Shown piece by piece: positions 24,127 to 32,657 of a stretch of DNA of 64,000 bases. The notes beneath the pieces are model-generated. The model was not told the DNA's origin. It made no database searches and worked only from the letters and a program-made list of their open reading frames with translations. Made by a program: the position numbers and the translations under genes. This stretch comes from Acidicapsa dinghuensis. GTDB taxonomy: Bacteria > Acidobacteriota > Terriglobia > Terriglobales > Acidobacteriaceae. Within the stretch, counting starts at the first letter, position 1. Each line of letters opens with the position of its first letter. The stretch spans positions 1 to 64,000 of the forward strand of contig NZ_JAGSYH010000003.1 in assembly GCF_025685685.1 (NCBI RefSeq), in the 5' to 3' direction.

Positions 24127-25215
24127 CTAGACAAAATCCTGCACCAGGAGATCCAACTGCTGTATGGCATTGGCAACGCCGGAATACTGCAGCTCATATG
24201 TAGGAACAGGAGAAAGGATTTCCAATATCTTTTCGTGTTTTTCGCGAATCTCTCCAGCGGAAAAAAGTTCCTGCCGGCTGCGCAACGCGGCCGTTCCTGC
24301 GGGTAGTCTTATCAGCGTTGCCGTCGACGTGGCAATACGGTTCAGATAGACAATCGCATGCACGCTGGCCTCGGCAGAAGCCTCAAGAATGGGAAGCTTG
24401 GACGTCGGCACTTCGATCGAAGGCTTTCCCTCCATACGGGGCGTAATTGCGCAATGTTCTAACTCAGGAAAGAACTCTTTCGCAGCAGGCCGAAAACGAA
24501 CACGGTGCGAATGTCCAATGACACGCGGTTGTTTCAGTTTATTGATCAGATAACAGGTATCGTCCGAGGTATAGGTCCAGCCGTCTCTCGCACATGCATA
24601 CGCCAACGTAGACTTGCCTGCGCCTGAATCACCAAACAGCAGAATCCCCTTTCCGTATTTGCTGACACACGCGGCATGCAGATCGGTAACGACCGAAGCG
24701 CCCAGCAGCAGGTACACAACTTTCTCAAGAAAGTTATAGCGAAAATAGAGCCTGTTCCGAAGCGAAGATTGTGTCAGCCAGAGAAAACTGACGCACGTCT
24801 TCAGATCGAGGAGTGCTTGATTTTCTGCATCAACAACTAGCGAATATAAGTGGCTGTATTCGCGTCGCACAGGTTCGGACAGACACTCCGAGGTACCGCC
24901 CTCGGTGATACCAACTCGCACCCGTAGAGCGGTATTTCCGCGACACAAGCGTCTGTGGCCAAAGCTTTCTGCTGCCGCATGCAACACATCGACATTATTC
25001 GTAAGAATCTCCACCGCAAATCCCAGCGGATAAAAAGTCTGGCGAAGCGGCAGATTCATATCGGCCAGAAGTGCAGCACGCAATTCTTGATGTTTAGCAG
25101 ATCCACCTGTCAATCGCTTTTTTTCATGAACAGAGGTAGTGGTCACATCTTCGTATTCATTGCCGGCGGCAGACAATGGCGTTCGTAATTGTATAGAGGA
25201 ATCAACGGATGCCAT
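24127..25215 (-). CDS. HPr-kinase-like protein (HprK family)
   Basis: The C-terminal half has a P-loop GILLFGDSGAGKSTLAYAC and the downstream YTSDDTCYLI, the Walker and acidic motifs of HprK/P-type kinases. The N-terminal 150 residues do not look like the HprK regulatory domain. Similar proteins occur in lasso-peptide loci, where they phosphorylate the peptide, and in exopolysaccharide loci with NTP_transf_5 proteins. No peptide precursor, PqqD-like protein or asparagine-synthetase-like cyclase is seen here. The frame is open from 25329, but an array at 25290-25329 lies inside that extension; the ATG at 25215 with GGAG upstream is preferred. Confidence 0.8.
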   Translation of the reverse strand: MASVDSSIQLRTPLSAAGNEYEDVTTTSVHEKKRLTGGSAKHQELRAALLADMNLPLRQTFYPLGFAVEILTNNVDVLHAAAESFGHRRLCRGNTALRVRVGITEGGTSECLSEPVRREYSHLYSLVVDAENQALLDLKTCVSFLWLTQSSLRNRLYFRYNFLEKVVYLLLGASVVTDLHAACVSKYGKGILLFGDSGAGKSTLAYACARDGWTYTSDDTCYLINKLKQPRVIGHSHRVRFRPAAKEFFPELEHCAITPRMEGKPSIEVPTSKLPILEASAEASVHAIVYLNRIATSTATLIRLPAGTAALRSRQELFSAGEIREKHEKILEILSPVPTYELQYSGVANAIQQLDLLVQDFV

Positions 25216-25289
25216 AGGAACTCCGGACAAAGAATGGCTGTTGCGATCATGCGTATTACACAGGATCTGCCTCGAAGGATAGCGTGTAC

Positions 25290-25329
25290 ATGTCTCGATG
25301 TTGTCACCGCAGCGTAATGCAATTGTCAC
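25290..25329 (-). promoter_or_regulatory. Phased TGTCA array upstream of the HPr-kinase-like gene
   Basis: Units start at 25290, 25301, 25312 and 25323 (ATGTCTC, TTGTCAC, GCGTAAT, TTGTCAC), an exact 11-bp period with a degenerate third unit. Confidence 0.65.
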
Positions 25330-25383
25330 TCCTGCTGGTATGCGTTCTTACAGACAATTCAGCGTTTGGCACGCAATTTCTGG

Positions 25384-25423
25384 ACAACAAAGGAGTGACA
25401 ATTCCCTGACGAAGGCATGACAT
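25384..25423 (+). promoter_or_regulatory. Phased array upstream of the polysaccharide export gene
   Basis: Units start at 25384, 25395, 25406 and 25417 (ACAACAA, GTGACAA, CTGACGA, ATGACAT), an 11-bp period. The orientation is opposite to the 25290 array, as expected for divergent genes. It links the exopolysaccharide operon to the same regulon. Confidence 0.65.
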
Positions 25424-25466
25424 GCACGGCGCATGTGTTCTTTACGTTCGAAAAAGTAAGAGAACA

Positions 25467-28400
25467 ATGTCTATGCCCCTGCTCTTCAATTTCTGCGTGT
25501 CCGCTATCTTAATCAAAGTCCGATCATCGCGTACGAACAGCGATGCGGCGCTTGCTTCTCGGATTCTGCGCGTTGTCTTCGCATTGGTGGCCCTGTCATG
25601 CGCATCGGCCCATGCGCAGTTTCCATCTTCTTTGGCACAAGCGCAGGATTCGACGTCACCACAGTCAGACTATGGCGATAATAACGCCGCTATTCCTATG
25701 CAGAGAGGAAGTACATCTTCTTCCGAAGATAGTACGTCTTCATGGGGTCTAGGCAGTCTCGATTCCGGAGCCGCACTTTCCGCCGATCAGATCGTCCATA
25801 TTCTGGAACAAAACCCTGACTTGGCAACGGACCTGAAATCCGAGCTGTCGGATCGATTGCAGCAACAAGGGGTGCAGGTTGACCCAGATGGTATCTCGGA
25901 TCAGATGCTCTACAGTCAGATTGCCGCAAGCCCCGATTTGCGCGCGAACATCACAACAGTTCTGCGAGCCCGTGGATACATATCGGAGGATAGTCTTAGT
26001 TCGGCCAGGCTCGGCTCGGCAGCAGAAGATGACACTGATCCACACGTCCAGTCTGATGAGAATCTATCAAAATCTAACACCGAAGGAAGCGCTCAGACCA
26101 CAAGTGGATCTCGCCTTACAAGCGACGCCGATAGGGCACTTGTGCTTCAGAACATGCCTACAGCCCACAACGGCAAGAAGCCTTCGGAAAGCCCTCGCGG
26201 CGAAGAGGAAACTAATGCATCCACGGATCTGCCAAAGGTCGTACAGAACCGCGCTCCATACAACATGCAGTCGCTAAATGATCTCTATACACAGATACCG
26301 TCTGACACACATGAGTTAAAGCGCTTCGGATCTGATGTGTTTATTCATCGCGACGTTTCGATTGCGACCTCTGCGCGCAATTCTGCTCTTGATGTGCCAC
26401 TTGGCCCGGATTATGTTGTCGGTCCTGGAGATACCCTTTCTATCGATATATGGGGCGGCCTCACACAACATGTGTCACGCACGATAGACCGGGACGGGCG
26501 CATCCTGCTGCCTGAAGCAGGCTCCATCAAAATAGCAGGGCTGACACTCGGTAAGGCTCAGACCCTGATTGCGGCTGAACTGCAGCAGCAGTATCGCAAC
26601 GCGCAGGTGGCGATCACAGTCGCGAATTTACGCTCGGTACGTGTGTATATCGTTGGCGATGTGCAGCGGCCAGGTGGATATGACATTAGCGGGCTGGCGA
26701 CGCCGGTCAATGCGCTATACGCTGCTGGCGGCCCTACAGCCGTGGGGTCACTGCGCACACTATTCCACTATCGCGGCAAGCAATTAGTCGAAAAGATAGA
26801 TTTGTACGATTTTTTACTGCACGGTATTCGCAACGGCAGTGTGTCTTTTGAGAGCGGAGATACGCTACTTATTCCACCGGCAGGCCCACAGATCGCAATC
26901 TTCGGGGCAATCAAACGGCCGGCAATTTATGAATTTAAGGAAGACGAGACAGTTCTCTCCAAGGTCATCGAAAATGCCGGTGGCCTTACCACTGCGGCAT
27001 CGTTGGACCACATCAGAATCGAGCGTATTGACGCTAACCAGCAGCGAGTAACCATAACCCTGCCCGGAGACAGCGGACAAAATCCGCAGGCTGACCAGAA
27101 GGCGATTGATGATTTTCAGGTAAAGGATGGAGACCGGATTCGCATCGAGCCGATTCTTCCCTATAGCCAGCGTGCCGTATATCTTGCCGGTCATGTCGTT
27201 CGTCCGGGCCGCCTGCCTTATAGCGAAGGCATGCATCTCAGCGAGGTGCTCGGTAGTTATCGCGACATGCTACCCGAGCCGTCTGATCGTGGAGAGATCG
27301 TTCGCCTCGTCCCTCCTGATCTGCGTGCCGAAACCATCGAGTTCAATGTGCCGGATGTTTTGATCGGCAACGCTAATGTGGCACTCAGACCCTTCGACAC
27401 GATCCGCATCTTTGGCCGATACCAGGCGGATGCACCGATGGTGACGATCCGCGGCGAGGTGCTACGTCCGGGAAGATATCCCATGTCCAAAGACATGACG
27501 GCTACACAACTGGTACGCATGGCGGGCGGCTTTAAGCGCGATGCACTGCAGGAGACTGCCGACCTTACCAGCTACCGAGTCGAGGATGGAAAAAGGATTG
27601 TTGAAAATCTGGCAACGATACGAATTGGGGCCGCCCTTGCGGGGAACAATCCCGATGCGGATATTTTGCTTAAGCCGGGCGACATTCTGTCCATTCACCA
27701 GATCACAAGCTGGAACGATATCGGTGAGTCAGTAACTATCAAAGGACAAGTGCGTATTCCAGGTAGCTATGGATTCACAGATGGAGAGAGGCTCAGTTCG
27801 GTTCTGCTGCGTGCAGGGGGCATGCTGCCAACAGCTTATCCGGCTGGCGCTGTGTTGATCCGCGACCAAGTGCGTGAGCTGGAGTTGAATAGTCGCGATG
27901 AGTTGGTGCGGCAGATCGAAGCGAGTTCCGCTGCCGCCAGGCTCTCGCCGGCACTGGCCGGATCAAACGGCTCTGGAACGCTCCAGTTGATCAAGGCTCA
28001 GCAGGACCAGATACTCACCGATCTGAAAAGTCATAACCCCTCCGGACGCATGGTGATTCACATCGCTGCCGATATTGGTAGTTGGGCTAACACACCCGCG
28101 GATATTGAGCTGCGCCGTGGCGATGTATTGATGATTCCTAAGCGTCCGGGTTTTGTATTGGTGACCGGGCAGGTGTACAACGCCACTGCGCTGGCCTATA
28201 CACCGGACAAAACGGCGAAGTGGTATCTCAGCCACGCAGGCGGGGCAAACGCAGCAGCAAATCAAAAAGAAGTTTTTATCATCCGCGCCAACGGTTCGGT
28301 TGTGGGCCGGCGCTCCGGTGGATTGTTCGATGGGAATGTTTTGTCGACAAAGCTGAATCCCGGAGATGTCGTTGTCGTGCCACAGAAGATCATTGGCGGA

Positions 28401-28487
28401 TCACTTTTCTGGAGAAACCTGTTGAGCGCAGGACAACTTGCTGCTTCTGTGGCAATCACCTCAGGTGTGGCCGTTGCGACGCTCTAG
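25467..28487 (+). CDS. Wza-like polysaccharide export protein with multiple SLBB domains
   Basis: The product is about 1006 residues. After a signal/anchor region (ending near SAHAQF) comes a long Ser/Gln-rich stretch, then the polysaccharide-export domain (YVVGPGDTLSIDIWG), several SLBB repeats (for example VRVYIVGDVQRPGGY, VYLAGHVVRPGRLPY, VTIRGEVLRPGRYPM, VTIKGQVRIPGSYGF) and a C-terminal hydrophobic helix. This is the outer-membrane export channel of Wzy-dependent polysaccharide systems. It is much longer than Wza (about 380 residues) because of the extra SLBB repeats. The ATG at 25422 lies inside the regulatory array; the ATG at 25467 is preferred. Confidence 0.9.
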   Translation: MSMPLLFNFCVSAILIKVRSSRTNSDAALASRILRVVFALVALSCASAHAQFPSSLAQAQDSTSPQSDYGDNNAAIPMQRGSTSSSEDSTSSWGLGSLDSGAALSADQIVHILEQNPDLATDLKSELSDRLQQQGVQVDPDGISDQMLYSQIAASPDLRANITTVLRARGYISEDSLSSARLGSAAEDDTDPHVQSDENLSKSNTEGSAQTTSGSRLTSDADRALVLQNMPTAHNGKKPSESPRGEEETNASTDLPKVVQNRAPYNMQSLNDLYTQIPSDTHELKRFGSDVFIHRDVSIATSARNSALDVPLGPDYVVGPGDTLSIDIWGGLTQHVSRTIDRDGRILLPEAGSIKIAGLTLGKAQTLIAAELQQQYRNAQVAITVANLRSVRVYIVGDVQRPGGYDISGLATPVNALYAAGGPTAVGSLRTLFHYRGKQLVEKIDLYDFLLHGIRNGSVSFESGDTLLIPPAGPQIAIFGAIKRPAIYEFKEDETVLSKVIENAGGLTTAASLDHIRIERIDANQQRVTITLPGDSGQNPQADQKAIDDFQVKDGDRIRIEPILPYSQRAVYLAGHVVRPGRLPYSEGMHLSEVLGSYRDMLPEPSDRGEIVRLVPPDLRAETIEFNVPDVLIGNANVALRPFDTIRIFGRYQADAPMVTIRGEVLRPGRYPMSKDMTATQLVRMAGGFKRDALQETADLTSYRVEDGKRIVENLATIRIGAALAGNNPDADILLKPGDILSIHQITSWNDIGESVTIKGQVRIPGSYGFTDGERLSSVLLRAGGMLPTAYPAGAVLIRDQVRELELNSRDELVRQIEASSAAARLSPALAGSNGSGTLQLIKAQQDQILTDLKSHNPSGRMVIHIAADIGSWANTPADIELRRGDVLMIPKRPGFVLVTGQVYNATALAYTPDKTAKWYLSHAGGANAAANQKEVFIIRANGSVVGRRSGGLFDGNVLSTKLNPGDVVVVPQKIIGGSLFWRNLLSAGQLAASVAITSGVAVATL

Positions 28488-28586
28488 CAACGTGATAGCA
28501 ACGGATATTTCGTTTGTGAACTATAGATGCCTCATGACGACTTTTGGACATAAGTTGACCATCCAGGTGCGCGGGAGAGAGATACG

Positions 28587-29900
28587 ATGAGTTCGCATTC
28601 CGTTCTTGCGTTACCTGAGCAGCAAGCGCCAGTGCGTGGTGCTCAAAATCCTGTATGGTTTGTCCGCGCTTCGCTGCTCTGGAGACACAGGCATCTGCTC
28701 GCGCGTGTCACAGGTATCTCTCTGCTGATAAGCCTGGTTATCGCTTTCATCCTCCCCAAGACATACAAGTCCACCACGAGCATCATGCCGCCGGATCAGC
28801 CGGGCTCTGGCGCCATGATGTTAGCAGCACTCGCATCACGCTCGCCGAGCTTCGGCGCACTGGGCACGCTGGCTGGCGGCCTGCTGGGAAGCCATTCTTC
28901 TGGAGCTTTATTTGTCGATCTGTTACGCAGTGGAACCGTAAGCGATCATCTTATTGATCGTTTCAACCTGCAGCATGTCTATCACAAGCGGTACCGCATC
29001 GATACAGCCAAGCGGCTGGCACACCGCACAAAAATCACAGAAGACAAGAAAAGCGGCGTCATCACTGTCGTCGTGGAAGATAGAGATCGCGTGCGGGCGC
29101 GTGACCTCGCACAGGCATACCTGGACGAGTTAAACAAGATCGTTGCGAAAACAAGTACATCTACCGCACATCGGGAGCGCGTCTTTATCGAGCAGCGTTT
29201 GCGTGAGGCACAAGAGAACCTCGAACACGCCGAGCAAGAGTTAAGTCAGTTCTCCAGTAAGAGCAATGCAATTGATATTCAGCAGCAGACGCGCGCCATG
29301 GTGGACGCGGGTGCACGCGTGCAGGCCGAGTTGCTCGTTGAGCAATCTGGCCTTCAATCGCTGCGTCAGATATACGGCGATGGCAACGTCCGCGTGCGTG
29401 AAACCCAGGCGCGCATTGCCAGTCTTCGAAGTGAGTTGGAAAAGATGACCGGCTCTACGCCAACGGAACCTGCTGGCGATGCGGGTGCTCAGATCAGCTC
29501 CAACGATAACGCAGGCCTCTATCCTCCGCTGCACCAGCTTCCTCGTCTCGCCGTTCCATACGCAGATCTCTATCGCCGCGTAAAGGTACAAGAGGGAGTC
29601 TTTGAGCTGCTTACCCAGCAGTATGAAATGGCGCGCATAGAGGAAGCGAAAGACATTCCGGTGGTCAGCGTGATTGATGCTCCAGGAATTCCTGAGAAGA
29701 AGTCTTTTCCACCGCGTTTGCTCCTTTCCTTGCTGCTTACATTTCTATCTTTTGCGGCCACTTCAGCATGGCTGCTCTTCCGCGAGCGATGGGCGGCAAT
29801 GGACCCCGCTGATCCAAGTAAACTGCTCGCCGCTGAAGTCTTGCCTGTTATACACCACAGAGCACATGCCATCTTGTCTTTCCGCCGGAGGGTTGAATGA
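28587..29900 (+). CDS. Wzz-type polysaccharide chain-length/copolymerase protein
   Basis: The 437-residue protein has an N-terminal transmembrane helix (residues 38-57, ISLLISLVIAFILPKTY), a periplasmic region containing a long coiled coil (LREAQENLEHAEQELSQFSS) and a second helix near residues 380-400, the layout of Wzz/GumC chain-length regulators. No tyrosine-kinase domain is fused. It lies 99 bp after the export gene and its stop overlaps the next start by 4 bp, so it is in the exopolysaccharide operon. Confidence 0.9.
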   Translation: MSSHSVLALPEQQAPVRGAQNPVWFVRASLLWRHRHLLARVTGISLLISLVIAFILPKTYKSTTSIMPPDQPGSGAMMLAALASRSPSFGALGTLAGGLLGSHSSGALFVDLLRSGTVSDHLIDRFNLQHVYHKRYRIDTAKRLAHRTKITEDKKSGVITVVVEDRDRVRARDLAQAYLDELNKIVAKTSTSTAHRERVFIEQRLREAQENLEHAEQELSQFSSKSNAIDIQQQTRAMVDAGARVQAELLVEQSGLQSLRQIYGDGNVRVRETQARIASLRSELEKMTGSTPTEPAGDAGAQISSNDNAGLYPPLHQLPRLAVPYADLYRRVKVQEGVFELLTQQYEMARIEEAKDIPVVSVIDAPGIPEKKSFPPRLLLSLLLTFLSFAATSAWLLFRERWAAMDPADPSKLLAAEVLPVIHHRAHAILSFRRRVE

Positions 29901-31123
29901 ACCATTTTTCCAGAGCGCCGGTACCTGCACAGATAAAAGTTTTGATTGCTGCGGCTTCATGGGCCTCAAACATCTCCGGAATTCAACGTCACGCACTCAA
30001 TCTCACGCGCTGCCTGCTGCAGAGGCCGGAGATCACGGAACTTCATCTTGTGGTTGCCCCTTGGCAGAAAGATCTTGTACAGACTGGAGGCATTCCGGAA
30101 GATTCGCGTGTATCGGTGCATATCGCGGAAATGCAGATGGGTACGCTAAGCCGGAATCTCTGGCATTACCGCGAGCTTCCGAGACTTGCCGCGCGACTGA
30201 ATGTTGATGTCGTTCATCTCAGCTATCCGGTTCCTGTCGTGGCTGCATCCTTCCATTGCCCTACAGTAGTGACTCTGCATGATTTGTACCCTTATGAGAT
30301 CCCTGAAAACTTCGGCTTTCCGAAGTACATCTTTAACCGGGCTATGCTTCAACACTGCCTTCGGGGCGTGAATTCCATAGCGTGCGTGTCAGATACGACG
30401 CTCCGTACATTGCGTTGTTATGTACCGGAAATCATATGGAGAAAATCGGTCCGTATCTATAACTGTGTCGAGTCGTACCCACACTGCGTCGCTCAGTCGC
30501 CGATTCCAGGCTGGCAATTGGAGCCGTTTTTTCTCGCTGTTGCCCAGCACCGTCCGAATAAGAATCTTCCGCTTCTTGTTCAGACCTTCCATTCGCTGAT
30601 CTGCTCCGGGCGAATTGACCCGCGTACGAAGCTCGTTATTGTTGGCATCCAGGCAGCTCAAACCGGCAAGATACAGCAGTGTGTTGCCTCGTCTGGCCTC
30701 CACCAGAATGTGCATTTTCTTGAGGGTCTACCCGAACCGGATCTGCAATGGTGCTATCGCCACTGCGCAGCATTTGTTGCTCCTTCGATTACAGAGGGCT
30801 TCGGTCTATCCGTTGCCGAGGCGTTGCTCGCCGGCTGCCGCGTCGTCTGCTCTGACATTCCCGCACATCGAGAGATCGCCGAAGATCACTGTATGTTTGT
30901 CGAGTTGCGAGGGAATGTAGAACAACAACTCGCCGAAGCAATTCTTACCGCACTCGATCAGCCCCAAAAGCAGCCTGTCGCATTGCCCCATTTTTCTGCT
31001 TCGGTACTGGTCGGGCAGTATGTCGATCTCTATCAAAGACTACTGGCATCGAGAGTCCCCGACGCAGTCAGCAACAGCCCCATCTCGGTTGAAATACCGG
31101 ACGCAAAGAGCCAGATGCTATGA
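29897..31123 (+). CDS. Family-4-type (GT-B) glycosyltransferase
   Basis: The 408-residue protein has an N-terminal GT-B half (AASWASNISGIQRHALNLTR; VVTLHDLYPYEIPENF) and a C-terminal donor half with FLAVAQHRPNKNLPLLV and the catalytic ITEGFGLSVAEALLAGCRV segment containing the E-x7-E motif. It probably transfers a nucleotide-activated sugar during repeat-unit assembly of the polysaccharide. The start overlaps the Wzz stop by 4 bp. Confidence 0.9.
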   Translation: MNHFSRAPVPAQIKVLIAAASWASNISGIQRHALNLTRCLLQRPEITELHLVVAPWQKDLVQTGGIPEDSRVSVHIAEMQMGTLSRNLWHYRELPRLAARLNVDVVHLSYPVPVVAASFHCPTVVTLHDLYPYEIPENFGFPKYIFNRAMLQHCLRGVNSIACVSDTTLRTLRCYVPEIIWRKSVRIYNCVESYPHCVAQSPIPGWQLEPFFLAVAQHRPNKNLPLLVQTFHSLICSGRIDPRTKLVIVGIQAAQTGKIQQCVASSGLHQNVHFLEGLPEPDLQWCYRHCAAFVAPSITEGFGLSVAEALLAGCRVVCSDIPAHREIAEDHCMFVELRGNVEQQLAEAILTALDQPQKQPVALPHFSASVLVGQYVDLYQRLLASRVPDAVSNSPISVEIPDAKSQML

Positions 31124-31163
31124 GAGCAATTCCCTTTGGGCGCGAATTCTTTGAGGAGCGGCG

Positions 31164-32621
31164 ATGAGTACTTCTGATTCTGTCGCGCCACATCTTTATG
31201 CAGAGCCCTTCGAGACTTCGCGCGCAGAACGTCAGGCCGACCCGGACAAGCTTCTTGACGGCTTCTTATGCGCATGCGAAATAGCAGCGGATTTACTTGT
31301 CTGTATTAGTGGCATGGTGTCTGCGTTTTGGCTTCAACATTATTTTCACCTCGGGGGAGAATCTCCTGTGCGTGTGCAGCAAAGCGCTGCTCTCTTCCTC
31401 AGTGTTGCTTTCTTTACCGTGTTTTTTCTCTATCGCGATGGCATGTATCGTGGCGGGGGGCTGCTCCAGATCCGCACAACTGAGAATGTCCTGCGCGCGT
31501 CTGTTCAGGCTATGCTCATCATGTTCGTATTCGCTTGTTTGTTCGGGCTGCAGTCTGCCACTGGAACACTTTTAATCGCAATTGCCTTGGTTCCTGTATT
31601 GTTGATTATGGGCAAGTACGTATTCATGCTCTCCACTCGCCATCTGCGCCGCCAAAATAATGTGGTTCTATACGGTGTCGGTGATGCGGTCAAGCGTATC
31701 TTGTCTGCTCTATCGCATATACATGACCCAAGCCTGAATCCTGTATTGATAATTGACGACGATCGCCCGCATGCAGGTGAGTCAATATCCCAGATCCGGC
31801 ATTGGCAAGACCGTCTTGTGCAGACGCGGCGCGGCCCCATCAGTGCTGCTCTGCTGCATTCCTGCCAATGCAACACTTTGGTTGTGGCCCTCCCCAACTC
31901 AACGCCGGACAAGGTGCATGCAGCTATCCAGGCCGCGAACCAGGCGGGAGCAAACGTAGCGTTCCTCTATGGAACAGAACTCGGAAGACAGCCATTCACA
32001 AAGACAGTGAATCTCGATGGCCTGTCTTTGGTCCCACTGTACAAGCCTGGAACAAACCGTTGTTCAGCAGTTGTAAAACGAGCTTTCGATCTTGCCGGTG
32101 CTTCACTCTCACTCCTGCTGTTGTCTCCGCTGCAGATCCTCATTGTGATCCTCGTAAAGCTCGATTCGCCCGGGCCGGCAATTTTCTGCCAGGAGCGAGT
32201 CGGCTATCGAGGAAAGCATTTCAAGATGTATAAGTTTCGCTCCATGCATACAAATGCAACTGTCTATGACGTCTCCCCCGTTACATCCGACGATCCCAGA
32301 ATCACGAGAATAGGCAGATTGCTCAGGAAAACAAGCTTGGATGAATTGCCACAGTTGGTCAATGTTCTTCTGGGGCATATGTCGTTAGTGGGCCCTCGAC
32401 CGGAGATGCCTTTCATCACACATAGCTACACGGCTGAGCAGCGGCTGCGGCTGCAGGTTATTCCAGGTATCACCGGTCTTTGGCAGCTAAGCGCCGCTCG
32501 CGCATTCCCCATCCACGAGAACATTCAGCACGACTTTTATTACATCCGCAATCGAACCTTCTTCATGGATATCGCGATCCTGATCCACACATTGTTTTTC
32601 GCCCTGAACAATGGCATATGA
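31164..32621 (+). CDS. WcaJ/WbaP-like polyprenyl-phosphate glycosylphosphotransferase
   Basis: The 485-residue protein has four to five transmembrane helices and a central CoA-binding-like segment (VVLYGVGDAVKRIL). The bacterial sugar transferase domain is RAFDLAGASLSLLLLSPLQ, then DSPGPAIFCQERVGYRGK, KMYKFRSMH, SLDELPQLVNVLLGHMSLV and GPRPE. It loads the first sugar phosphate on undecaprenyl phosphate and so starts the repeat unit. Confidence 0.93.
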   Translation: MSTSDSVAPHLYAEPFETSRAERQADPDKLLDGFLCACEIAADLLVCISGMVSAFWLQHYFHLGGESPVRVQQSAALFLSVAFFTVFFLYRDGMYRGGGLLQIRTTENVLRASVQAMLIMFVFACLFGLQSATGTLLIAIALVPVLLIMGKYVFMLSTRHLRRQNNVVLYGVGDAVKRILSALSHIHDPSLNPVLIIDDDRPHAGESISQIRHWQDRLVQTRRGPISAALLHSCQCNTLVVALPNSTPDKVHAAIQAANQAGANVAFLYGTELGRQPFTKTVNLDGLSLVPLYKPGTNRCSAVVKRAFDLAGASLSLLLLSPLQILIVILVKLDSPGPAIFCQERVGYRGKHFKMYKFRSMHTNATVYDVSPVTSDDPRITRIGRLLRKTSLDELPQLVNVLLGHMSLVGPRPEMPFITHSYTAEQRLRLQVIPGITGLWQLSAARAFPIHENIQHDFYYIRNRTFFMDIAILIHTLFFALNNGI

Positions 32622-32657
32622 AACAGACCGGAAGTAATCACTCGCTGTGAATGGATC

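Noticed and set aside
10819-25215. Complete lasso-peptide gene cluster
   Set aside because: HPr-kinase-like, nucleotidyltransferase-like and ABC genes are present, but the cyclase, protease and precursor are not.
28488-28586. Further phased array before the Wzz gene
   Set aside because: Three GTC-like units are present, but spacing is 10 and 11 bp with poor matches; too weak to list.
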